From contig BTRK01000004.1 in NCBI GenBank assembly GCA_036245805.1, positions 31,171,541 through 31,235,540 on the forward strand: a stretch of 64,000 nt of DNA, in the 5' to 3' direction. Under the pieces are notes generated by a model that was given only the letters and a program-made list of their open reading frames with translations, searched no databases and was not told the DNA's origin. The position numbers and the translations under genes are program-made. Source of the DNA: Pristionchus mayeri. Taxonomy: Eukaryota; Nematoda; Chromadorea; Rhabditida; Neodiplogasteridae. Numbering within the stretch: position 1 is the stretch's first letter; each line of letters opens with the position of its first letter. Below, piece by piece: positions 33,701-43,603 of this stretch.

Positions 33701-34395
33701 TTAGGGATTAGTTTTACAGTACAAATGAGAAGTTTTGTAGATGGGGGATTTAAGATTTCCGGGATCCAGCCGAAACTCGTACGATTTGGTAGCATCGTTG
33801 TAGACGCATCCTGCCAGATTGTCGCTCGCACAGTTTTGTAGTGCGCAGATCACGCCGGTAACCGAATCGAAATCCAGATACAGGAACCGGAACACGGGAT
33901 CGGTGCACATGAACTTCCCATCCTTGTAAGTCGGATTCGCGCACAGAGCGTTGTCCTTGTCGCAAAGAATTGGTTCCATCCAGCAAGGATCTAAACAGTA
34001 TATGTATGAAAAAATCTAACTTATCGTGCCAATGACAGTGTGAACCATTTTTATATTTCCTTTTAGTTCTATTTTTAAAGAAATGGGACTGTACAAACCT
34101 GCCGGCATCCCCGGCTCGCTTGGCTTCATCGGGAGGCACCCCGATACGACATGAAAACATGCCGTCGCGACAATGATCAACGGGATCTGAAAAATATACA
34201 CACTGAACACGCGAAGTATGATTAAAATTACTAAAATTCAATTCTGTTTTGCAGTAATTTCGTTTTATATTTGCAATTAATGTGGCCTCGCTCTCTTTAT
34301 TACATAGACTCTCACGACTGCTCTACCGGAAGAGAGCGTGTTAAACTGAGGGAGCCAGACAATTTCTCAGAAACAGAAGGAAAAATCCCTACCAT
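33701..34395 (-). CDS. Small Cys-rich secreted protein (about 126 residues, 3 exons)
   Basis: Exon 1 supplies only the start ATG (34393-34395) before a GTAGGG donor. Exon 2 (about 34099-34187) follows an acceptor TTTTTCAG and reads IPLIIVATACFHVVSG, a good signal peptide, then CLPMKPSEPGMPA. Exon 3 (33701-33992) follows CTGTTTAG and reads DPCWMEPILCDKDNALC, then CTDPVFRFLYLDFDSVTG, CALQNCASDNLAGCVYND and ends YCKTNP. About nine cysteines in the mature part suggest a disulfide-bonded extracellular protein. I do not recognise the family. The gene sits in the unique spacer between the arms of the palindromic array and is itself flanked by an inverted repeat. Confidence 0.7.
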
Positions 34396-35640
34396 TGTCT
34401 TCAAGGGCGTGATGCGGCTGAGGGAAAGATAGGCGTCATTATATATCCGTCTATCAAAAACGAGAACAGCAAAAGAAGAAACGAACGGGTCTGAAACAAG
34501 GGATGGAAGAGGGAAGTGACAGACAGCTCGAGCAATATAAAAAGCGGATAGGATCAGGAAAAAGCTGAAGAGTGGATAAGGAGGATTGATAATGCGAAAC
34601 AAATATGAAGAACGGTTTTGATGAACTTCATGGATTAATTGATCAATTGTCATTTAGTCATATTTTTTCTAACAGCAGTGTTATCGAATCAACAGAGAAT
34701 TTGGTCAAAGAGGTTCTCGATTTGGAAAGTGAGAGTTCAAATCTGATGAACTAGATACAGTTGGTCCGAGTAATGTAACTTGTAGTTTCTCCCAGTTCCT
34801 GCTGGACTTAACACGTTGATAGTGACACTTTTCAGTAACTTGTTCAACTCCCATAAATAACCCGCAAACCTTGTGAGATTGGAATGACTTATTTCTCGAT
34901 GTTCAACAAGATCATAAAATTCGCAAGTGACGATGAATGAGAGAATACAAGGCATGGAAAAGCTCACTAGGGAATTGTATGTTAGCCATTCTGCGTCTGT
35001 ATCAAAGTGAATCCTGAGTATTTTCCAAAATGTTCATTGTGATGTAGCTATTGGGATGGAACGGCCAATGCTCCGACATACTTTTCGAGGATTCTTTGGG
35101 GATAATCATTGAGATGGTACTATCCCGATTTGTCATTTTCATTTCGTAAATGAAAGTTTGAGAAGAAAATTCCAGGATAAATTAATTTGTAATATGTTTC
35201 ATTGGAAAAGGTGCTGTGGGAAATTTAATTATAAAAATCATTTTCTCGTAACCGATCAGTTGGGAAGGAGAGAGTGGGAATGATCGAGCTCGGAACAAAG
35301 GTCTCGGAATATGCAATTTCGGATAATGCTTTTTGGGAAAGTCAATTCTCGGAAATTTTTTCTGGAAATATAGTTTCTGGAAGAAAATTGTTCACAAGGT
35401 GAAGCAAAATCCATATTCATTCACTTTAAAATTTCCACTTGAATAGCATCATACCTTAGAACTAAGAACACAAACACACCTAAGAGCATTTTTCCTCAAT
35501 TGATCAACATTTTTCTAATCAGCATCAGGCATTGTTCTCTAAAAATATTTTGAGCTACACGGTCCCGGTGCTTCTAGAGCAAACAGCCTTATCGGACTCA
35601 AAATGTCTTGACACTACTGCACCTTTCTCATCCTCCGCAT
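34396..35640. other. Spacer, right part, with dispersed repeat pieces
   Basis: 34745-34960 is the second arm of the inverted repeat with 33455-33670. About 35030-35140 is an inverted copy of 20930-21030 (GGATGGAACGGCCAATGCTCC). 35310-35360 resembles part of the array unit (TTGGGAAAGTCAATTYTCGG). No gene was seen. Confidence 0.7.
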
Positions 35641-38600
35641 TAGTGATGTTAAACCGAGTTACTCGGCTCTCGCGAGTGAAATGAAAAATTGACTTGCGAG
35701 CAATATCAACTCGCGAGTTCTTATGCAAAATTACTCGCCGAGTGCGAGCAATATTTTGATTTTACTCGCCGAGTGAGGATGCTCGTCGAGTATGACTCGC
35801 GAGTTCATTTCACTGACTCTCGGGTCTCCTCGCGCGGTGTCCCTCCACACAGCTGAGGGGGTTGCACAGAGGAATGAATCGAAATTACTCGCGGTAATCT
35901 ATGCAAAAGCACTCGGCGAGTTACTCGCCGAGTCAGCTCTACTCGGCGAGTAATTGCTCGGCGAGCACTCAACTCGGCGAGTCATTCTCCAAAATTCACT
36001 CGCGAGTGACCGGTCAAAACGAGTGAGAGTGAAAATGACTCGCCGAGTGCGAGTAGGCGACGAGCAATGCCCGAGCAAACATCACTACTCCGCATTGCTA
36101 AATGACAGCACACATCTAACATGTAATACCAGCAATGAGTCAATAAATGTAATCGGAAGGCATATCTGCGATGGACCGACTCTAGATTTGTATAAGAGCC
36201 CGTTTGCGTAAGAATCGGACAATTGTTGGCATGGGCTTAAAAAGTCAATTCGCTTAAACTCTGTGATTTTGGGTAACCTGACCCGCTGAATATGATAGGC
36301 ATATTCATTTTGGTCAAAAATCTGTCGTTGACCCCAGACGCCATGACGTCGAAATAGGAAAATTTCGTATATCTGAATTCCAGATGTCACTAAAATTAAG
36401 CCAACACATATTCCGGGGCAGAATTGGACGGCGATCACGCCTGTCCATTTCATTTTTCATGAACAATTAACACTAATTAGTAAAATGCAACTTTTTTTTT
36501 TTACTCGCCGAGTGAGGATGCTCGTCGAGTATGACTCGCGAGTTCATTTCACTGACTCTCGGGTCTCCTCGCGCGGTGTCCCTCCACACAGCTGAGGGGG
36601 TTGCACAGAGGAATGAATCGAAATTACTCGCGGTAATCTATGCAAAAGCACTCGGCGAGTTACTCGCCGAGTCAGCTCTACTCGGCGAGTAATTGCTCGG
36701 CGAGCACTCAACTCGGCGAGTCATTCTCCAAAATTCACTCGCGAGTGACCGGTCAAAACGAGTGAGAGTGAAAATGACTCGCCGAGTGCGAGTAGGCGAC
36801 GAGCAATGCCCGAGCAAACATCACTACTCCGCATTGCTAAATGACAGCACACATCTAACATGTAATACCAGCAATGAGTCAATAAATGTAATCGGAAGGC
36901 ATATCTGCGATGGACCGACTCTAGATTTGTATAAGAGCCCGTTTGCGTAAGAATCGGACAATTGTTGGCATGGGCTTAAAAAGTCAATTCGCTTAAACTC
37001 TGTGATTTTGGGTAACCTGACCCGCTGAATATGATAGGCATATTCATTTTGGTCAAAAATCTGTCGTTGACCCCAGACGCCATGACGTCGAAATAGGAAA
37101 ATTTCGTATATCTGAATTCCAGATGTCACTAAAATTAAGCCAACACATATTCCGGGGCAGAATTGGACGGCGATCACGCCTGTCCATTTCATTTTTCATG
37201 AACAATTAACACTAATTAGTAAAATGCAACTTTTTTGTGCATGCAAAGCATTCGGGGAGACCGGAACCAAACTGACCGGCTTGACGAGAGGAATCCAGAT
37301 CTGTTTTCAAATATAGGAAAAAACATCGCGTTAAAGTTTAAGGTGCAAAATAGTGAACTGTTTTGTGCGCAAAATCAGTGATCCCATCAAGTAGTGTGCG
37401 AGAGACAAAGGGGAGAGAAGAGAGTTCAGGCAGCTAGAGGGAAGGGAAGAGGTCACGAGACAGAGTGACAAGGGTAGATCAAGGGACGAGTTGATGGAAT
37501 CACATACTTTGCACACAAAACAGTTCACTATTTCACACCTTAAACCTTACCGCGATGTTTTTTCCTATATTTGAAAACAGATTTGGATTCCTCTCGTCAA
37601 GCCGGTCAGTTTGGTTCCGGTCTCCCCGAATACTTTGCACGCTCAAAAAAAGTTGCATTTTACTAATTAGTGTTAATTGTTCATGAAAAATGAAATGGAC
37701 AGGCGTGATCGCCGTCCAATTCTGCCCCGAAATATATGTTGGCTTAATTCTATCGGCATCTGGAATTCAGATATGCGAAATTGACCTACTTCGACGTCAT
37801 GGCGTCTGGGGTCAACGACAGATCTTTGACCAAAATGAATATGTCTATCGTCTTCAGCAGGTCAAGTTACCCCAAATCATAAAGTTTCAGAGATTTGACC
37901 ATTTTTGACCAATGCCAAATGTCCTCAAAATTGTCTGATTCTTACGCAAACGAGCTCATAAAGCACATGGATTTCCCAATAAAAAACTTCCAAGAAAAAA
38001 TTTCCGAAAATTGACTTTCCCAAAAAGCATTATCCGTAATTACATATTCCGAACCCATTTTGACCAGTTATTTCTTCCCACTCAATCAATTCCGGGAGGT
38101 CTACTTACACAATGGCCTTTCTCAAATTGTTGTTTACGTGAAATTACTTTCCTAAGTGAAATTTTCCCAATTAAAATTGGCAATTCGGGATAGTACCTGT
38201 AATATTTGGACATCAATATCCTTACAAAGCATTGAATGACATGACGGGGCATCTACATCAGCCTGCGGGATATTATCGTAGACCTGGGTGTACTTGCCCA
38301 GGGGCTTCGCAATTGGCCATTCCGACGAAATTTTTAGGCACTGAAACAAGAGTATTCCTTTAATTATAATAGTTCCCGCTTGTTCCCGCTTACCCTCCTC
38401 ACTCTTCTCCTTGAGGAACACCTCTTGAGGGGACGAGCAAATCCGGAGGAGCGAGTCCGTGAGGATTGAACAGGTCACCAATCGTTCGCTATTCTCCTTC
38501 AGAGCGATTGCATGGCACTGAGAGGAATAAGATTGCTTCACTGCAAGTCTCAATACATCGTACCGTGTCCATGATGTCGCACATGGAAGTAAAATTTCAC

Positions 38601-38784
38601 TGTTATCAATTTGATATATTCACAGCTAAAATCAGTGGGTTGAAGGCATGTAAGGCCCTGCAAGTAGATTCAATTGTAATGCATAAAACAGCGCCAAAAA
38701 CATGGAATAGCGCTTGTAGAGCGACGATTTCATCGCAATTATCATAAATTAGATTTAAAACAAGTGGAATCGTTGTTGTATAGC
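35641..38784. repeat. Inverted arm of the palindromic array
   Basis: Positions x in 27437-30050 and 66221-x on the opposite strand match almost base for base: the ORF at 27668-28069 is mirrored at 38152-38553 and the frame at 28313-28531 at 37690-37908. This arm carries two complete copies of the foldback arm plus ACTCGSCGAGT segment (739 bp period) where the left units carry one complete and one truncated. At the diagnostic differences it matches tandem unit 2 rather than unit 1. Confidence 0.92.
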
Positions 38785-39271
38785 TGTTGGTACACTTCAA
38801 GAGGAGGAGCACGGACGGATTCCCATCGTCTCGAGTGATCTACCGTCAAGAAAGCCTCGCTCAAGTCTGCGTTGTGAGTTCCCAACCGGCGCAAGTCAGG
38901 TGTTCGGCGGCAGGATGATCTACTTCGATGCTCAACGGAGATCCGTCACGATCGTCCCTACAGTTGACCAGAGAAGCCAAAGAAGATCCCATCCATTGAC
39001 CTAACAACGCTCTGATACCGAAGATCCCAATTCCATCCACACCGAAGTCACCCTCCTGCAGGACCATTGTGCCTGACTTCAGGATAAATATGAAATATAT
39101 ATGAAATAGCTGCAGTATATTCACCAATGCCATAGTGGGCAATGAGAAGTCTCTGCGCAAGAGAAGAGAGAGCGAGAGGAGTGGATGACATGCTCGAGAG
39201 ATGCACTGTTGCCAGGAGATGCTTCCTTTCTCGGAGGGATTTACTCCCCGATGGGTTGATTTTGCCGTCAA
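38785..39271 (-). pseudogene. Paralogous peptide-like ORF carrying the empty site
   Basis: On the minus strand a frame opens MALVNILQLFHIYFIFIL, which is signal-peptide-like, and continues GDFGVDGIGIFGIRALLG to HLTCAGWELTTQT and a stop near 38861. Its start region (GCCCACTATGGCATTGGTGAATATACTGCAG) is the same as at 26401-26423 plus 27430-27440, where the 1 kb foldback has been inserted. The sequence upstream (39130-39240) is the dispersed TGCCAGGAGATGCTTC repeat. It may be a live small secreted protein or a relic. Confidence 0.35.
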
Positions 39272-39473
39272 ATACGGCCTGAAACCAGCTTGGGACGCTG
39301 CTCACTATGACACAAATTCAGAAGGTTCTTGGGAAATCGTTCAACAAACGGGCAGGGAAAGCTCACATGTGAAGATCACACATTCGCGTCGCCCTTGAAT
39401 GAGTTCACTGAACTACCCTCATTTCACCCTTTCGGGCATCCATTGTAACCAGCTAAAGGATGGAAGTCTCCTC

Positions 39474-39600
39474 CTCGTGAATCGCGAGTAGCCGGGCTAC
39501 CACTGTGGTCGGCCACGCCGCCTTTGTAGCCGGGACGTAGCCGCCACAGCCGGACTACAGAAGATACGTGCCGGTAGCCCGGATACTCGCGATTCACGAG
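39474..39600. mobile_element. Short palindromic MITE (127 bp)
   Basis: The ends CTCGTGAATCGCGAGTA and TACTCGCGATTCACGAG are exact inverses, and GCCGGGCTACC/GGTAGCCCGG pair just inside. No target duplication could be fixed. Confidence 0.7.
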
Positions 39601-40504
39601 TCTGTCATTCCAACTCTGGCATTGAACTTTTTGTCAGTGAACTGGCAATTTCTGTTACCAAGCAGACTTGAAACATCTGGCTTAGCTTTCCCATTCCGAG
39701 AAAATGATTATATCTGCATAATTTTTAATCTTGTCCGTTTTTGTAGCTTTTATTATCTTGAATTTTCCTTAGTACTGAATAATGCAAACAAATAATCTAT
39801 GCAATACAGGATTTTCCCCGTAAAGCGAAAAGTGCTCGTTTAGCAAAATTACACAAAGAAACACGTAATAAAGTCATTTATTCACACAACACATTTATAA
39901 TAAATTCTGGGATTTGTTCCAGCAGCCTTCGGTAGCTTAGCATGTACCGTCAGCTCCACGAATGACGTTCAGAGTCAATGTGGTGTCCATTCTCTTGCCC
40001 TTGCAGCATTAGGCCTCCATTCTTGGGAAGGATGTAGATAGTACAGGCGACTGAGCGTGGTACCCATCAGGAGCTGCTATTTCTCAAGACATTTCAGATC
40101 TTCTCACCGTGATCTCCACCTAGTCGTTGGAGAGGTTTATGGTGTCGATCGCAAGGCTTTCATACTTTTTGTACCCCGAGTCACCCCGGGGTACTCGGGG
40201 TGACGCATGTTCACGGTGGGACACAACAGGACTGTACGTTCGTCCAAGAAGGAAGCTTTTGATAATATTGTCGACTGCATCGTCGATACTGCCTAACACT
40301 GAAAAGGAAGCTGTATCACAGAAGTAATGTTGGCTGATCACTTTTCTTGCAGATAATTTTTAGTAATTACATCGACACTTAGTTTATTGACGGCATGTAC
40401 GGCCCTGGAATTAGAAAGCCAGTGACTCCCCTCTGCACCTGTTTCGTGGCTCGCTAGGCGTTCCTCCAGTGCAGATAATTCGTGCCACCCGATGCTGGTT
40501 TATG
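39601..40504. other. Stretch without a recognised gene
   Basis: A perfect GC-rich hairpin (ACCCCGAGTCACCCCGGGGTACTCGGGGT, about 40175-40203) is the only structure I see. A sequence near 40380-40400 (GACGGCATGTACGGCCCTG) is the reverse of the GGGCCTTACATGCC exon start seen at 27563, 41289 and 42414. Confidence 0.45.
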
Positions 40505-40740
40505 GTATCAATATGACGCCGCTTGCATAAGAATCGGGCAAGGTCTGGCACAGCTATTTTTCGAAGACTTGTGGAAAGTGGTTATCGAGGGTTCTGATAA
40601 TGGGTAACTTCATTTTGCACCAATTGGGCCAGGCTACATGTAGGCTCCATGTACATTTTTGTTCATAACTCAGTGACCGATGGAGCTATCGAGTTTAAAA
40701 TTGTACAGCGATAAAGTAAAGCACTACGAATCCGCTCAAT
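40505..40740. mobile_element. Solo arm related to the 26426-27427 foldback
   Basis: ATATGACGCCGCTTGCATAAGAATCG and the following 230 bases resemble one arm of 26426-27427 (AAGGTCTGGCACA, TTGCACCAA, CATGTAGGCT). The second arm is missing here. Confidence 0.6.
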
Positions 40741-40761
40741 TCGAATTTGCACATTTATTCC

Positions 40762-41040
40762 TTAGTTTCTCCTCGTTTCTGAAAAAAATTGCGAACTTAG
40801 CGAACCGGAAATGAATCTGCCTTTCGACATTGGCAATGGCAATGAAAGGTATGACATATTCAAGTGTTTGCAACTGTGAGGAGCCAATTCGCTCTGGTGA
40901 GGGGAGTAGTATGCAGAGAGGGAGCGTAATATTGCCATCACAACTGCCTCTTCCAGTCTCTCCTTCCGCACTTCCGTCTTCGCGTGCAGTCTCTCGAAGA
41001 ACATCGCGACGATGACGATGAACACTCCAAACAGACCCAT
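40762..41040 (-). CDS. Putative small secreted protein
   Basis: From an ATG at about 41040 the minus strand reads MGLFGVFIVIVAMFFERLHA, a convincing signal-like segment, then KTEVRKERLEEAVVM and a further 60 residues. The first 30 residues are nearly repeated at 44132-44230 (MQKLLFIVVVAMWLERLQAK, KTEVRKERLE), so the segment is either a conserved exon or part of a dispersed repeat. The rest shows no known domain. It faces, head to head, the GGCAACATCGAACC/ATATCCCATTCACTC repeat at 41060-41110. Confidence 0.4.
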   Translation of the reverse strand: MGLFGVFIVIVAMFFERLHAKTEVRKERLEEAVVMAILRSLSAYYSPHQSELAPHSCKHLNMSYLSLPLPMSKGRFISGSLSSQFFSETRRN

Positions 41041-41059
41041 CTCGCGGAGAAGAGAGAGA

Positions 41060-41350
41060 AGCATCTCCAGGCAACATCGAACCCCTCATATATCCCATTC
41101 ACTCTTCTGGCTCCCTTCTCTCTTGTTGAGAGACTTCTCATTGCCCACTATTTCATCGGCTAATAATGTGCACCTTTACAACAACAACTCCATTCAATTC
41201 AAATGTTGTTAATTCCTCACACAAAATACGTTGTTCTCCGTTCTACTTGTAATTTATGAAACTTTTTCCATTAACTGTTTAATTGCAGGGCCTTACATGC
41301 CGTCAACTACTCGGAATTATTGGAAGAATGTAAGAGAGATGGGTCCATGC
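41060..41350 (+). pseudogene. Small secreted-peptide family copy B
   Basis: The conserved upstream block (AGGCAACATCGAACC, ATATCCCATTCACTCTTCT) is followed by a frame reading LPTISSANNVHLYNNNS. After an AT-rich gap, TTGCAG introduces GLTCRQLLG. This layout repeats that of 42150-42475. No in-frame ATG lies close to the signal-like segment, so the copy may be broken. Confidence 0.4.
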
Positions 41351-42139
41351 AAATCTTTTGAATTGATAGTGTACCGAGGGGACGCAAGGTAAGAAAATAG
41401 ACGGCCAATATTAATATGTTGAAACAGGTGGGGTTATTAAAGTCTTTGAACACTCCAGGAAAAGGAAGACCTTTCCTGAAGGTGGCAAAGTCAATAAAGA
41501 ATGGTCGAACGACTCGCGCGAAAAATCAGTAGCTGTGCGAAGCGGACAAGGAGGTAATTTTCCATTGCCCATGTAGTGAATATAGTGTTTTCATTTTCAG
41601 TGTCATGCTTACTCCGCCTACTCCTACGCAGCTGGATTCGACTGCAAACTGCTTAAGGAGGACCATTCTCGGAACTATTGACAGGCGCCGAAGATAACGT
41701 ATATCAAGCTGAATTGTGAGGGTAAACATTAAATTCAGTACACTTCCAATATACGATCCTACTTGCAGAGTTTTTGATGTTACTTATTACAACGCTCCAT
41801 TTGTTCACTCCTCGAAGACAGGAATTCTTTTCAGAATTCGTAAAGATCGTGTTAGGAGAATAAAAATGTTCATGGAATAAATTCATTGATAAAGGAACAC
41901 ATTTACATTTTTGCATTTATGCAGTAGCTAAAGAATTGTCGCACAAGCGACTTCTGACCCATAGAATCCAATCGAAATGTGTATGATTTTATCGATGAGG
42001 GTGGGAGTAATGAAAGCATTCAAAGATTATGAGAATGCGCAATCTTCTCTCTGATTTCTGCTCGTTTCATGCCTCCCTGATGCCCTCAACTAATCCGAAT
42101 TCGTATCGGAGCAAGCACCTTTCCATCCCGAATCCATCA
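41351..42139. other. Stretch without a recognised gene
   Basis: Short frames on both strands have no supporting splice pattern or family resemblance. Confidence 0.35.
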
Positions 42140-42640
42140 CCATTAAAAAGGGAAGAAGGATCTCCAGGCAACAATGAACCCCCCTCCTATATCCCATTCA
42201 CTTTTCTCTCTTTCAATTGTGGAGAGACTACTCATTTCCCACTTAACTTTGGCGAATAGAGTGCAGCTCTATACAACAACGATCCCTCTTGTTTTTGCCC
42301 CAATTTATAATTTCAATTAATTCAATTAATGCTTTGCTATCCCCACGCAAGATTTGTTATTCTTTTTTGCGCTCTCAACGCTCTATTGATCATGCTTATC
42401 GGCTGTAATTGCAGGGTCTTACATGCCTTCAACCAGCTAAACATCGCTGCGATTACTACGAACAGAAGTAAGTTCAAATGTTTTGAAATGAAATATATTT
42501 TGAAGTGAATATGGTCAAGTGTGCAACTCATATGGACAATAATACGACAACATCACACTTGCAGAGGACATAGATACCACCGGGAATGGCCCTCGTTCGA
42601 AGTTAGTACTGCATTGTCATTCTAACTAACTGGGAAGAAC
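42140..42640 (+). CDS. Small secreted-peptide family copy C
   Basis: The upstream block AGGCAACAATGAACCC and ATATCCCATTCACTTTTCT is followed by RLLISHLTLANRVQLYNND and PSCFCPNL. An exon after TTGCAG (42415) reads GLTCLQPAKHRCDYYEQ and ends at a GTAAGT donor. A further exon starts after CTTGCAG at about 42565. The cysteines and hydrophobic lead suggest a secreted peptide. Start codon and exon links are uncertain. Compare 19691-19822, 27435-28069 and 41060-41350. Confidence 0.4.
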
Positions 42641-42864
42641 TGTGTCGTTCAATTCCTAAAAGTTTATCCTTTGATCTTAACCGAACACTATGTTCAGAGA
42701 GTCACGGTGTTCGTGGAGAACAGTTACCACGTCTCTCTTCCCGGGTCTACGAAAATCGAGTGGTCATTCATGCCACTCCTAACGGAGCCGCCAATTGGAA
42801 GGTCGATGGAATCCAGAACGGAGGAGGCGAATTAGTGCTTTGCTCATTCCATACATTGTCATAA

Positions 42865-43045
42865 TCCATACCTATATATAAAGCGCAGTGTCCGTCTGTC
42901 CGTTTGACCGGATAGCGAAACAGTTGCGAAACGATTACGAAATGAGGAGGGAGATAGATCAACAAGTTGTGAAACGAGTGATTGCGAAACCTAGGTACTC
43001 CGCTAGGACGGGGCCCCCGCCGAAGGCGGGGGGCAGCCGGACTAG
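42865..43045 (+). mobile_element. Short Helitron-like element
   Basis: It starts TCCATACCTATATATAAAGC after an A and ends with the strong hairpin CCCCCGCCGAAGGCGGGGG followed by GCAGCCGGACTAG and then a T. A 5' TC, a 3' hairpin with CTRR (here CTAG) and insertion between A and T are the Helitron rules. GTCCGTCTGTCCG near the 5' end is also common in Helitrons. At 181 bp it is non-autonomous. Confidence 0.7.
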
Positions 43046-43603
43046 TTCACAATAATAAAGTGTCATAATGGAAAACCATGAACTTGATTAAATGTCTACA
43101 GTTCCTTCCGATCTCGTGTTTTCCAGTCAACGTTAACTGGATGCAGGGTACAAATACCCTGCAAGTACAAAAAACATTGAACTTTTCACACAAAAGAAAC
43201 ACGAAATTTTCACTTTTTTCTACCAAATTCGCAAATTTCTTTACAATAATTCTCCTGAGGATCTCTTTGCAATGCTTTCTGTCCAAACTCAATCAGTGCG
43301 ATTTGAAAGCTCACGTGTCTTCATCAGAATAGATATCCTAATGGGCTCCGAAACACCCCTCTGCTGATTGAAACTCATTTTAGCTACATCCCTAATGAAC
43401 CCCCTGTACCGAGATCAGAAGATTCCCTCCCCTCGTGTCTCATTGATCTCCCTTCTCCCCTCTACCTAATGCAACGACGTAAGTCCATTTAAACGCCACA
43501 ATTTTTATGTCTCGACACATTCTCTGAAGTGGATGCTAGTCTGTGCCATTCTAATGAGATCCAGTGTCATTTACCAGTTTCGAACGGCCATACCCTCACT
43601 CTC

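Noticed and set aside
28313..37908. Repeated frames starting MKWTGVIAVQFCP as a gene family
   Set aside because: They occur on both arms of a foldback in opposite directions, with no start context or splice sites; copy number reflects duplication of the element.
39901..40340. Possible gene near 40.1 kb (66-73 codon frames on both strands)
   Set aside because: No splice pattern, signal peptide or domain; the frames overlap antisense to each other around a GC hairpin.
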